Part shown: positions 1 through 9,500 of the stretch, one piece after another
How positions within the stretch are numbered: position 1 is the first letter of the stretch
How the letters are laid out: every line of letters starts with the position of its first letter
Assembly: GCA_013816485.1 (NCBI GenBank)
Contig: JACDEI010000053.1
Span: 1-32,835 of the forward strand
Length of the DNA stretch: 32,835 nucleotides
DNA from: Planctomycetota bacterium
Lineage (GTDB): Bacteria > Planctomycetota > UBA11346
Direction: 5' to 3'
The notes under the pieces: model-generated
The model's input: the letters and a program-made list of their open reading frames with translations, nothing else
What the model was told of the DNA's origin: nothing
Database searches by the model: none
Program-made: the position numbers and the translations under genes

Positions 1-192
1 TTCGCCGTCCTTGAGCAACGCCGCGCTCGGGCTGCTCGGCGGGTACTCGGCGAAGTAGCCACGCGCCTTGGTGGTGGCCTCTTTGTCGACGCCAGCGAAC
101 ACCGTGGTGACCTGGGTGGGCTTCTTCACCGCATCCTTGAGCGCCATTAACAGTCCAGGGCGCGCGCCAGCGCGACATCGACCTCGGCCGGG
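1..192 (-). pseudogene. BrxA/YphP-like gene fragment, truncated and internally deleted
   Basis: This is a second, broken copy of the intact gene at 1754-2167. Bases 1-127 are identical to 1847-1973; matching then becomes imperfect and continues to about 192. Relative to the intact copy, about 58 bp are missing near 168-172, mostly one 55-bp block bounded in the intact copy by the direct repeat CAGCG (2017-2021 and 2072-2076). The lost block encodes the segment with the family's CGC motif and changes the frame. The N-terminal codons are absent, and the C-terminal end lies beyond the left edge of the window. What remains reads as a clean C-terminal half ([16 protein letters not shown] and onward). 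A functional product is very unlikely. Confidence 0.85.
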
Positions 193-364
193 CTTGATCG
201 CCACGCGAGTCGGGTTTGGTCAGGGGGCGGTCCCCTGCCTCCTGTGGCTTAATGCGGCCCCATACTGCTTGCAGCCTATCCCAAGGCCGCCAAACCTGTC
301 TCTTGTTAAAGGCTGCCTATCGCACACGGGCGATCCGGCGGCCTTGCGAAAGGCAGCGCAGCAC

Positions 365-1567
365 ATGGCGGAGCCCATCACCCCCGAGCCCAGGGCCGGT
401 CGGTACCTGACCCAGGCCACCGGCTACCGGGCCTTCCACCCCGCGGCGCTTCCCCCGCATCCGCCGGTCGCGCTAGCGGGGGAGGTCCAGGGGCTCCTGT
501 CGGCGGCGGACCGGGCGCTGGGGCGCCTCGATGGGTCGGTGCTCACCCTGCCCAACCCGGACCTCTTCGTCTTCATGTACGTGCGCAAGGAGGCGGTGCT
601 CTCCAGCCAGATCGAGGGGACGCAGAGTTCGTTGCAGGACCTGTTGGCCGCCGAGGCGCAACTCGTCGGGCTCCACTTGCCGCGGGATGTGGACGAAGTC
701 GTCAATTACGTGCGGGCGATGAACCACGGTCTGGCACGGCTCGACGAACTGCCGGTGTCGGTGTGCCTGATCCGCGAGATCCATGCTGAGCTGATGCACG
801 GCGTGCGTGGCGGTCACCTGCAACCGGGCGAGTTGCGCACCAGTCAGAACTGGATCGGCCCGGGAGGTTGCACCCTGAGCACCGCCACCTTCGTGCCGCC
901 GCCACCGCATGCGGTGCCCGAGGCCCTGGGCGATCTGGAGCGCTTCCTGCACGCCGAGGATGGCCTGCCGCCGTTGGTGAAGATCGCGCTCGCGCATGTG
1001 CAGTTCGAAACCATCCATCCGTTCCTCGATGGCAACGGACGCGTTGGACGCCTGCTCATCACCTTCCTGCTCACCGAGCGTGAGGTGCTGCACAAGCCGG
1101 TGCTGTACTTGTCGCACTGGTTCAAGCAGCACCGCCAAGCGTACTACGACCACTTGCAGGCGGTGCGCGATCGCGGCGCGTGGGAGGAATGGCTCGCGTT
1201 CTTCCTGCGCGGTGTGATCGCGGTTGCCGGCGAAGCGGCCGAAACGGCCCGGCGCATCCTGCTGCTCAGGGAACGCCATCGCTCGGCAATCACCGACCAG
1301 CTCGGCCGCGCCGCCGGCAACGGGCACAAGGTGCTCGAATCGCTGTTCGATCGACCGATCGTGTCGGTAAACGACATCATGCAGTTGACCGGAACCAGCT
1401 ACGTCGCCGCCAACAGCCTGGTGTCGCGCCTGATGCGGATAGGCGTCCTGAGCGAGATGACCGGCTTTGCGCGCAATCGGCGCTTCCGCTACGCGCCCTA
1501 CATCGACCTGTTCACTGGTGGGGATGCGGAAACGTCGATTGGTGACGATGGCGCCCGAAGCGGCTGA
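365..1567 (+). CDS. Fic family protein (protein AMP-transferase), 400 aa
   Basis: Fic enzymes usually transfer AMP from ATP to hydroxyl side chains of target proteins. The canonical motif HPFLDGNGRVGR lies at residues 218-229, with catalytic His218. An N-terminal Fic_N region contains SSQIEG (residues 80-85), matching the inhibitory [S/T]xxxE[G/N] signature with Glu84, so the enzyme is probably autoinhibited like Shewanella SoFic, whose length is similar. The C-terminal ~100 residues look like a winged helix (TGTSYVAANSLVSRL). The frame is open upstream to 68, but those codons run through the neighbouring pseudogene. ATG 365, with a weak AAAGG about 11 nt upstream, fits the family start. No antitoxin partner is adjacent. 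The gene sits alone between two copies of a BrxA/YphP-like gene. The target protein is unknown. Confidence 0.92.
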   Translation: MAEPITPEPRAGRYLTQATGYRAFHPAALPPHPPVALAGEVQGLLSAADRALGRLDGSVLTLPNPDLFVFMYVRKEAVLSSQIEGTQSSLQDLLAAEAQLVGLHLPRDVDEVVNYVRAMNHGLARLDELPVSVCLIREIHAELMHGVRGGHLQPGELRTSQNWIGPGGCTLSTATFVPPPPHAVPEALGDLERFLHAEDGLPPLVKIALAHVQFETIHPFLDGNGRVGRLLITFLLTEREVLHKPVLYLSHWFKQHRQAYYDHLQAVRDRGAWEEWLAFFLRGVIAVAGEAAETARRILLLRERHRSAITDQLGRAAGNGHKVLESLFDRPIVSVNDIMQLTGTSYVAANSLVSRLMRIGVLSEMTGFARNRRFRYAPYIDLFTGGDAETSIGDDGARSG

Positions 1568-1591
1568 GTGCTGATCGTGACGTGCCAATAT

Positions 1592-1753
1592 GATTGCCAT
1601 GGTCCGGAAGGTTTTTCCACGGGCGGGTCAGGTGCTGCTCAACGCGAAACCCCAGGCGGATGCCAGGGGTTTTGCTGTTCCATCCATAAGCGGTGTTGCT
1701 GACGAAACGGACCATCACCTAAAAGACTTCCGGACCTCCGGACCGTGGCAATC
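1592..1753. repeat. Inverted repeat bracketing the convergent gap
   Basis: The left arm (1592-1610) and right arm (1727-1753) are inverted copies. GATTGCCATGGTCCGGA pairs with TCCGGACCGTGGCAATC at 16 of 17 positions. The right arm carries an extra 8-bp unit (CTCCGGAC), so it is a short tandem of TTCCGGAC/CTCCGGAC. The element begins 25 bp after the fic stop, ends exactly against the stop codon of the opposing gene, and encloses a terminator-like hairpin. Confidence 0.8.
1646..1674. terminator. Terminator-like hairpin between convergent genes
   Basis: The arms AAACCCC (1647-1653) and GGGGTTT (1666-1672) form a 7-bp stem with a 12-base loop. The A/T-rich stem ends give a short U-run in both directions. 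The position midway between the convergent fic and BrxA/YphP-like genes suits a bidirectional terminator. Confidence 0.55.
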
Positions 1754-2167
1754 CTAACAATTCGCTTCAAACGCCGCCTTGAACTGCTGCGCGATCTGCT
1801 CCGGGTGACGGCCTTCGATCTGGTGGCGGTGCAAGACCCACACTACTTCGCCGTCCTTGAGCAACGCCGCGCTCGGGCTGCTCGGCGGGTACTCGGCGAA
1901 GTAGCCACGCGCCTTGGTGGTGGCCTCTTTGTCGACGCCAGCGAACACCGTGGTGACCTGGGTGGGCTTCTTCGTCGCATCCTTGAGTGCCATGAACAGG
2001 CCAGGCCGCGCGCCGCCAGCGGCGCAGCCGCAGATGCTGTTGACGTACACCAGGGTGGTGCCGGGCTTCTTCAGCGCGACATCGACCTCGGCTGGGGTCT
2101 TCAGTTCGGTCAGGCCGATCTGGGCAACTTCTTCGCGGATCGGGTCGGTCATCTGGGTCGGGTACAT
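1754..2167 (-). CDS. BrxA/YphP family (DUF1094) bacilliredoxin-like protein, 137 aa
   Basis: The protein resembles the YphP/BrxA family, thioredoxin-fold proteins that remove bacillithiol or act as weak disulfide isomerases. The diagnostic CGC motif is in VYVNSICGCAAGGARPGL, about residues 37-54. The length of 137 aa is close to the family norm. The N-terminus MYPTQMTDPIREE fits family members, and AAGGA stands 7 nt upstream of ATG 2167. No bacillithiol biosynthesis gene is visible here, so the thiol partner is unknown. It is monocistronic, divergent from the large secreted protein and convergent with fic. A deleted copy lies at 1-192. Family assignment is firm; cellular role is inferred. Confidence 0.9.
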   Translation of the reverse strand: MYPTQMTDPIREEVAQIGLTELKTPAEVDVALKKPGTTLVYVNSICGCAAGGARPGLFMALKDATKKPTQVTTVFAGVDKEATTKARGYFAEYPPSSPSAALLKDGEVVWVLHRHQIEGRHPEQIAQQFKAAFEANC

Positions 2168-2249
2168 GGCGGTGTCCTTGGCTGTGGCGCGGGATCATGG
2201 GGCAGGTTCGCGCCAGGAAAGCCCTGGCGCATCATGTGCTCCACGTCTT

Positions 2250-2365
2250 CCCCTGGGGGCGTGGGCGGCTCGCCCGCGCGAGAGGACCATGTTCCAGCGG
2301 AATTCCTCGTACTCGGTGTGGCCGTCATCGAACCCGCGCGGGCGGGCCGCCCACGCCCCCAGGGG
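2250..2365. repeat. 31-bp inverted repeat with 54-bp loop
   Basis: The left arm 2250-2280 and right arm 2335-2365 are reverse complements at 30 of 31 positions; they start CCCCTGGGGGCG and end CGCCCCCAGGGG. The 54-bp interior shows no gene. No target-site duplication is evident. The element fills most of the 310-bp divergent gap between the BrxA/YphP-like gene and the CBM9 protein. It could form a very stable hairpin or cruciform, or be a small non-autonomous element. Confidence 0.85.
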
Positions 2366-2477
2366 CAAGGCACACCGGTCTTCGGTTCACCACTTCATTG
2401 AAGCGATGGGGTGTGCATGGTCATCGCCGGGGCGTGGTGGCGTACCTCTTCTGTCCGCCTCGTTCTCAGGAGTCCCC

Positions 2478-5400
2478 ATGTCCCTCATCCGTCCATTGTT
2501 GCTGTCGTCGTTCGCCTTGGCGGCATTCAGCCCGCTCTACGCGGTCCAGACCGACAACCACGGCATCCACGCGGTGCCGCCGCCGGGACCGGTGGTGATC
2601 GACGGCAAACTCGGTGACTGGGACCTCTCGGGGAAGGTCCTGATGTGTTACGACCTGGAGACGTTGCGCGACGTCTACAGCGCCGAGGTGGCGATCATGT
2701 ACGATGCCAGTGCGTGTTACATCGCGCTGCGCTGGAAGGATCCGGTGCCGCTCGGCAACAGCCACGACCCACACTTCCAGGCGTCCAAGGGGTGGGCCGG
2801 TGATGCGCTGCAGTTGCGCCTCAAGACCGATCGCATTAGCCACGTGACGGCGTGGTATTTCGCGGCGAAAAAACAGAGTTTCATGCACCTCGATTACGGC
2901 AAGTCGCTGACCGAACCGTTCGGTGGTGGTGAACGCAAGCTGTTCCCGGTCGACGGCTGGAAGCTCGACGGTGGCGCGGAGCAGGCGTTCGTCGCTGACG
3001 CCGACGGCCGCGGTTACGTGCAGGAGATCAAGCTGCCGTGGGCGCTGATCACCACCTCAGGTCAGCAACCGACGGACTTCGCCTGTGGCTTTGAATTGTT
3101 GTGGGGTGAGGCCGACTGGCCGGTGCATCGTTACAGCGACAATCTTGCCGTCGGCCATTCGAGCCGCGAATTTTTCTGGACCGCACACCAGGGCTGGGGC
3201 CCAGTGATCATGGAAAAGGCTGGCAAGCTGTCGCTGCCGAAACCGGACTACCTCGTGGCGTTGGACGAAGCGGTCGCCGGTGGCGTGGTGCCGGTGCCCT
3301 ATGCCGCGCCCAAGGCCGGCCGCGTGACGCTGGCGATCGACGACGCGCAGGGCCGGCGCGTGCGCAATCTTACCGCGGCGCAACCGCGTGAGGCCGGGGC
3401 CAACAGCGAGCTGTGGGATGGCCTCGACGATGCGGGCAAGCCGGTGCCACCCGGCGAGTACCGCCTGCGTGGACTGGTGCACGACGGCATCCGCGCGAAT
3501 TGGCTGATGTCGTTCAGCAGCCCAGGGAATCCGCCGTGGTCGACCCCGGATGGCAAAGGCGCGTTCTACGGCGACCACACCGCGCCGCAGGCCGCCGCCG
3601 CGGGTGGCGACTACGTCGCGCTTGCCTGCCCGATGGGCGAAGGCGGTCAGCACCTGATCGGTTGTGATCTCACCGGCCAACGTTTGTGGGGTTTGGCCAA
3701 TCGCACGGCGTTCGACGGCGGGCACATCAGCCTCGCCACCGACGGCAAGATCCTGTGGGTCGCCAACGACGCCAAGCAGTCGACCATCTACCGCGTCGAT
3801 ATCGCCACCGGGCGCTACGCACCGTGGTCGCTGACCAAGACCGATGCGGATGGCCGCATCGCGCCGGTGCTCGATCACCTGGTGACGGAAGCGCCGGGAT
3901 TTACCAGCGGCAAAGGCCTCGGCGTGAACCTGCGCAGCATCGCGGTGCGCAACGGCAAGCTCGCGGTGTGTTTGATGCGTGAGAACAAAGTGCTGGTGCT
4001 GGGTGGCGACAGCACGGCGGTGGAACGCACCATCGCTATCGACGCGCCACGCAGCGTGACGTGGTTGCCCGATGGGTCGCTGGCGGTGCTCAGTGGTTCA
4101 AGCGTGAAGAAGATCGCTGCCGATGACGCGGTGACCGCGCTTGGTGACGCCGCGTGGCAGGATGCCGCTTACCTCACCAGCGATGCGAGCGGGCAGCTCT
4201 ACCTCAGCATGCGGGCTGAACGTCAGCAGGTGCAGGTATTGTCGTCCAGCGGCGTCCCCGTGCGCACTATCGGCGTCGCTGGTGGTCGTCCGAACCATGG
4301 CACCTATATCGCAGGCGGCATGCGTCTGCCGGCGCAGCCGGCAGTCGATCGCAGTGGTCGGCTGTGGGTCCCTGAGGAGACCATCAACCCCAAACGCACC
4401 AGCATCTGGAACACTGCCGATGGTGCGTTGGTCAAGGAACTGGTCGGCACCACCAGCTACGCCGGTGCTGGCTCAATCAATCCCGACGACGCAACCATGG
4501 GTTTCAGCGAGCAGACGGTGTTCCGCCTCGACCTGAAGAACGGGACCTCGCAGCCGATCTTCTCCATTGGTGGCGGTGGCGGCGGCGGGCACGGGCATGA
4601 CGGCGACGCAGACGATCTCTTCCCGCCGCGCATCCATGAGTTGACCAACCGCACCATCACCATCGATGGGCGCATCTACGTCTTCACCACCGACTCCGCC
4701 CGTGGTGCTGATGAAGTGCACTGCACGATGTTCGACGGCAAGAACTGGCGTTCGGTCGCGCACCTTGGCACCGTCACCAACCGCGAACAGGAAGGGCAGG
4801 ATCGCAAGTACCGCCATCCGCTGTTCGCCGGCCACGCGGGTGATCATTACGTGTGGGCCGACGCCGACGGCGATGGGCGCGTCCAGGCCGCGGAGCTGAC
4901 GTTCGCCAAGACCATCGGCGAGGAAGCCCTGCAACTCGCGAGCAACTACTGGGGCCAGCTCCCAGGTCCCGATGGCGCCGTGCCTTATCGCACCAAACGC
5001 GCGGATCGTCTCGTGCGTTTCCCCATCGCTGGTTTCACCGCCTGTGGTGCGCCGCGCTATGACTTTGGAAAAGTCGAGGTGATCAAACTCGATCAGGCGA
5101 TTTCCGGCGGCGGCAATGGCGAAGGTATGGTCATGGGTGGCGCAAACGGCCTGATCCACGTGAACCAGGATCCGCTCATCACCGTCGATGCCTCGGGCAA
5201 GGTGCTCGGCACCTACCCCAATCCGTTCTGCTCGGTGCACGGCTCACACAACGCGTTGGCAGCGAAACCTGGCTACCTGATCGGGCCGTCATCGATCCTC
5301 GGCACCGCGGATCTGGGCGGTGACCTCGGCGGCGTGTGGTATCTCAACGGTAACCTGGGTGAGAATTACATCTTTACCAGCGACGGCCTGTGGGTGCAGA

Positions 5401-6368
5401 GCCTGTTCAAGGACTGCCGCGGTGGTTTTGACACACCGGTGCAGGCGGTGCGTGGTATGTCGGTTGATGCGATGAGCGCCGGCGGCGAATCCTTCGGCGG
5501 CAACTTCGTGCAGACCAAGGACGGTCGCCACCTGTTGACGGCGTGTGGTACCGATGCGCGGGTGATCGAGATCAGCGGATTAAAATCGCTGAAGCGGTTT
5601 TCTGGCAGCTTCACCTTCACGCCGGACCAGTGGCGTGCCGCGCAACAGGCGTTGGAAGAAAAACTCGCCAAGACCAGTCAACCGAAACGCTGGAGCGTGC
5701 CGCGCGCCAGCGGCAGCCTCGCCATCGACGGCAAGGCGGACGAATGGCCGGAGCTCATCGATGAAAAGGCCAAAACGCTGCTGGTTGGCGAAGACCCCAA
5801 ACGCCCAGTGGCCCGTGTCGCCCTGCGCTGGAACGACACCCACCTGACCATCGCCTGGCGCGTGCGCGCCGACCAAGGCCAGCCACGCAACGTCGGCCAG
5901 GATGAACGCCTGCTGTTCAAAACCGGTGACGCGGTCGACCTGATGCTGATCGGCGGTGATCCCGCTGGCCAACGTCTGCTGCTGACCAGCTTCGCTGGCC
6001 AGCCGACCGCGGTGCTCTACGAGAAACACGTCGCCGGCACCTCCGAAGCAGCGCGCGTACCGTTCTCCTCACCGTGGCGCACCATCCACTTCGATCGCGT
6101 CACGCGACCGGCGGATGTCACGGTCGCGTTCGGAAAAATAAACGGCGGCTGGTTCGCCGAAGCGCAGGTGCCGTGGTCGCGCCTCGGCGTCAAACCCACC
6201 AGCGGCCAGGAACTGCGCGGCGACCTCGGCGTACTCAGCGCCGACCGCGGCGGCACCACCACCGTCGGCCGTCACTACTGGAGCAACCGTGCCACCGGCT
6301 TGGTGAACGATATCCCAGGCGAAGCCGACCTGACGCCGAAGCTGTGGGGGACGTTGGTGTTGGAATAA
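2478..6368 (+). CDS. Large secreted protein: CBM9-like, FlgD-type Ig, beta-propeller, CBM9-like (1296 aa)
   Basis: The protein begins with a Sec signal peptide (MSLIRPLLLSSFALAAFSPLYA). ATG 2478 has AGGAG 7 nt upstream, so the open frame reaching back to 1914 is not coding. Residues ~37-220 look like a carbohydrate-binding CBM9-like domain (VVIDGKLGDWDL start, DALQLRLKTD strand). Residues ~280-340 resemble the FlgD-type Ig fold (WDGLDDAGKPVPPGEYRLRG). Residues ~350-1060 contain repeated propeller-like blades, a Gly/His/Asp linker (GGGGGGGHGHDGDADD, ~697-712) and one EF-hand-like loop DADGDGRVQAAEL (~793-805). A second CBM9-like domain (LAIDGKADEWPEL) covers ~1075-1296. No catalytic motif was recognised. 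A role in extracellular polysaccharide binding or processing is inferred. It appears to be transcribed alone. Confidence 0.85.
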   Translation: MSLIRPLLLSSFALAAFSPLYAVQTDNHGIHAVPPPGPVVIDGKLGDWDLSGKVLMCYDLETLRDVYSAEVAIMYDASACYIALRWKDPVPLGNSHDPHFQASKGWAGDALQLRLKTDRISHVTAWYFAAKKQSFMHLDYGKSLTEPFGGGERKLFPVDGWKLDGGAEQAFVADADGRGYVQEIKLPWALITTSGQQPTDFACGFELLWGEADWPVHRYSDNLAVGHSSREFFWTAHQGWGPVIMEKAGKLSLPKPDYLVALDEAVAGGVVPVPYAAPKAGRVTLAIDDAQGRRVRNLTAAQPREAGANSELWDGLDDAGKPVPPGEYRLRGLVHDGIRANWLMSFSSPGNPPWSTPDGKGAFYGDHTAPQAAAAGGDYVALACPMGEGGQHLIGCDLTGQRLWGLANRTAFDGGHISLATDGKILWVANDAKQSTIYRVDIATGRYAPWSLTKTDADGRIAPVLDHLVTEAPGFTSGKGLGVNLRSIAVRNGKLAVCLMRENKVLVLGGDSTAVERTIAIDAPRSVTWLPDGSLAVLSGSSVKKIAADDAVTALGDAAWQDAAYLTSDASGQLYLSMRAERQQVQVLSSSGVPVRTIGVAGGRPNHGTYIAGGMRLPAQPAVDRSGRLWVPEETINPKRTSIWNTADGALVKELVGTTSYAGAGSINPDDATMGFSEQTVFRLDLKNGTSQPIFSIGGGGGGGHGHDGDADDLFPPRIHELTNRTITIDGRIYVFTTDSARGADEVHCTMFDGKNWRSVAHLGTVTNREQEGQDRKYRHPLFAGHAGDHYVWADADGDGRVQAAELTFAKTIGEEALQLASNYWGQLPGPDGAVPYRTKRADRLVRFPIAGFTACGAPRYDFGKVEVIKLDQAISGGGNGEGMVMGGANGLIHVNQDPLITVDASGKVLGTYPNPFCSVHGSHNALAAKPGYLIGPSSILGTADLGGDLGGVWYLNGNLGENYIFTSDGLWVQSLFKDCRGGFDTPVQAVRGMSVDAMSAGGESFGGNFVQTKDGRHLLTACGTDARVIEISGLKSLKRFSGSFTFTPDQWRAAQQALEEKLAKTSQPKRWSVPRASGSLAIDGKADEWPELIDEKAKTLLVGEDPKRPVARVALRWNDTHLTIAWRVRADQGQPRNVGQDERLLFKTGDAVDLMLIGGDPAGQRLLLTSFAGQPTAVLYEKHVAGTSEAARVPFSSPWRTIHFDRVTRPADVTVAFGKINGGWFAEAQVPWSRLGVKPTSGQELRGDLGVLSADRGGTTTVGRHYWSNRATGLVNDIPGEADLTPKLWGTLVLE

Positions 6369-6530
6369 GGTCCGGAGTCCGGGGTCCGGAGTCTTTACCG
6401 CGGACGTTTTCGGTGATCAGCAACACGATCCCAAGCGAACGCCTGAGGTTCGTCGTCATCCCATGAGCGCGAATCCAGCGCGTAGGCCGTCACCTACGAG
6501 ACCCCGGACCCCGGACCCCGGACCCCGGAC
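6369..6530. repeat. Inverted heptamer arrays (GGTCCGG / GGACCCC)
   Basis: The left array (6369-6393) reads GGTCCGG AGTCCGG GGTCCGG AGTC. The right array (6500-6530) is about 4.4 tandem copies of GGACCCC, largely the reverse complement of the left one. They lie between the convergent CBM9 protein and RND pump genes, and the right array is inside the last codons of the pump gene. The 106 bp between them contain no gene. Confidence 0.9.
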
Positions 6531-9500
6531 GAGTCTTTCATAAACACCCACCGCGCCGCACGCCGTAGATCTTCCAACACCAGATACGTCACCGGCACCA
6601 ACACCAACGTAATGCAGGTCGCGAAGACCACGCCAAAGGCCAGTGACACCGCCATCGGGATGAGGAACTGCGCCTGCACGCTGGTTTCGCCCATCAGCGG
6701 CGCGAGGCCGACGAAAGTGGTCAGCGTGGTCAGCATCACGGCGCGGAAACGGCTGGCGGCGCCTTTCAGTACCGCGTCGTGCAACGACATGCCTTTGTCG
6801 CGTAGGCCGTTGATCGCATCGATCAGCACCAGGTTGTCGTTCACCACCACGCCGCTGAGGGCGATGATGCCCATGATGCTGAGCATGCTCAGGTCGAAAC
6901 CCATCAGCAGGTGGCCGAGGACCGCGCCGACCATGCCGAAGGGGATGGCGGTCATGATCATCGCCGGTTGCAGGTAGGAGCGGAACGCCACCGCCATCAC
7001 CGCGTACATGCCGAACAAGGCGAAGAGGAATCCGATGCCAAGTTCCTTGTTCACACGTTGCTGCCGCTCCGCCGTGCCGCTGAGCGTCGCTTGTACGCCT
7101 GGGTAGCGCTCTGCCACCTCGGCGAACAACCGTTCGGACAGAGCGGCATTAACCGTTCCAGGATCGGTGCGCGTGCTGTCGACATCGGCGGTCAGTTCGA
7201 TCACGCGTTTGCGATCCTGGCGGCGGATGCTGGGGAAGCCGGTGGCGCGTTCGACCGTTGCGACATCGCTGAAGGGAACCTCGGCCCCGCTGGCAGTGCG
7301 GATGCGCATACCTTCGAGCGTGTCAAGGCGACGGCGCTCCGCTTCGGTGTAACGCACCATCACCTTGACCTCATCGCGCCCGCGCAGGATGCGCTGCACC
7401 TCGTCGCCATAAAAAGCCTGACGCACTTGGCGCGCCAGATCCTGTTGGCTGAGCCCCAGAGTCTGCGCCGCCGGCGTCACGCGCATCACCAGTTCCTCTT
7501 TACCGTCGGAAAAATCATCCTGCGCCCGGTACACGCCTTCGATTGCTAGCAGTTCCTCCTGAATCCAGGTCGAGGCACCACGCAGGCGTTCGAGGTCATT
7601 ACCGACCAGGCGGAACGCCACGTCGTTGCCGCGATTACCCAGGTCGCTGGTGAAGGTCAGTTTCTTCACGCCCGCAGGCGTGCCGACGATTTCCTCCAGG
7701 CGTTTCTGGATGGTGCGCGCGCTGATGCCGCGTGCGCGCAGGTGGTTCAGCTTGAGCAGCACTTCGGCGAGTTGCCCAGTCGCCCCGCCCGCACCAGGGC
7801 GTCCCATGCGTCCGGCGGAACCCGGCGTGGAGCCGACCGTCGCCAACACATCGCCGATCACCGCTTTGCCGTCGGCGTCGCTGTCGGCGTCTCCGTCAAA
7901 TTCTGGTCGCAGGCGTTCGATCGCCGCGGTGATGCGGTCGAGCACCTGCTGCGTCGCGCTGACGTGGCTGCCGTTGGGCATCTCCACCTGCACGATCACC
8001 GAATCGCCAGCGATCACCGGGAAGCCGGTGAAGCGGATGAGTCCGCCGCCAACCACGCCGACCATCAACGCCATCACCCCCAGGAAGGTCGCCACCGCGA
8101 CGTAGCGCCACGTCAGCGCGCGATCCAACAACGGACGATAGATGCGGTTGATGAATCCGAACAACCCCACTTCGACGCCATCCTGGACCCGGTTGATCAT
8201 GCCCATGGGTGACCAGCGGTGTGGTGTGCTGGGCTTGTCGCTGGATTCACCACCATGCGACAGATGCGCTGGCAGAATGAGCAGGCTTTCGACGAGCGAG
8301 AAGCCGAGCACCGAGATCACCACGATCGGGATCAGTCGCCAAAACGAGCCATCGACGCCGGAGATCAGCAGCATCGGCACAAAAGCGATGAGCGTGGTGA
8401 TGACTGCTAGGAACACCGGCTTGGCCACGCGCAACGTGCCGCTGATCGCGCCCTTGGCGCCGTGGGCGCCAGCTTCCTGATCGGTGTGCACCGCTTCGCT
8501 GACCACGATGGCGTCGTCGACCACGATGCCGAGCACCAGGATGAAGGCGAACAAGCTGATCATGTTCAAGCTGGCGTCGGCGTTCGGCATGATCCACAGC
8601 GCACCGAGGAAACACACGGGAATGCCGACTGATACCCACAGCGCCAAGCGCAGGCGCAGGAACAACGCCAAGGCGAAGAACACCAGGATCAGGCCGCTGA
8701 TGGCATTGCCGACCAGGGTGTCGATTCGTTCACGAAACAACACCGAGGTGTCTTCATACACCGACACGCCGATGCCGGGCGGCAGGTGTTCGCTCTGGTG
8801 CTCCAGGTAATTCCGCACCTTGCCCGCGATGTACAGGATGTCCTGATTGCCGACCTGTGACACGCTGACCAGCACCGTCGGTTTGCCGTTGTAGCGGCTG
8901 TACAAATCAACATCGGCGAAGCCGTCGCGCACCGTTGCCACATCACCCAGGCGGATGAGTCCGCCGGCCGCGTCCGCCCGCAACACGATGCCGCCGAACT
9001 CACCGCCACGGTAGGCTTGGCCTTTGGCGCGCAGCAGAATCTCGCCGCCTTGACGACGGATCGAGCCGGCGGGCAGATCGAGTGAGGCCTGGGACACCGC
9101 GCGTGAAACCTCGGCGAACGTCAGGCCATAACGGCGTAGCGCCGCTTCGGACACTTCGATAGCGATCTCATAATCTGGCGCAGCGGACAACGCCACCTGA
9201 GTGATGCCTGGAATCGCCAAGAGGTCGTCGCGCACGCGCTCCGCCACCTGGCGGATACCAGCGGTGCTGAGATCGCCGTGTACGGCCAAGCCCATGATGC
9301 TGCGTTGCAACAACGGCGCTTCGACCTGCGGTTTCTCGGCGTCCTCGGGAAAATTGCTGATGCCATCGACGCGGCTTTTCACATCGTTGAGCAGGTTGCG
9401 GACATCGAAACCCTCGTCGACTTCGAGCGTCAACGAGCCCATGCCCTCGGCGGCGGAGGCGGTCATCTTTTCGATGCCGGGCAGATCGCCGATCGCTTCT

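Noticed and set aside
68..364. Upstream extension of the Fic frame to 68
   Set aside because: These codons read antisense through the BrxA/YphP pseudogene and intergenic DNA, and the same artefact appears before the CBM9 gene at 1914-2477.
473..1600. Long minus-strand open frames opposite fic and other genes
   Set aside because: They are GC-driven shadows of strongly family-matching plus-strand genes; they show no motifs and are rich in His, Arg and Gln.
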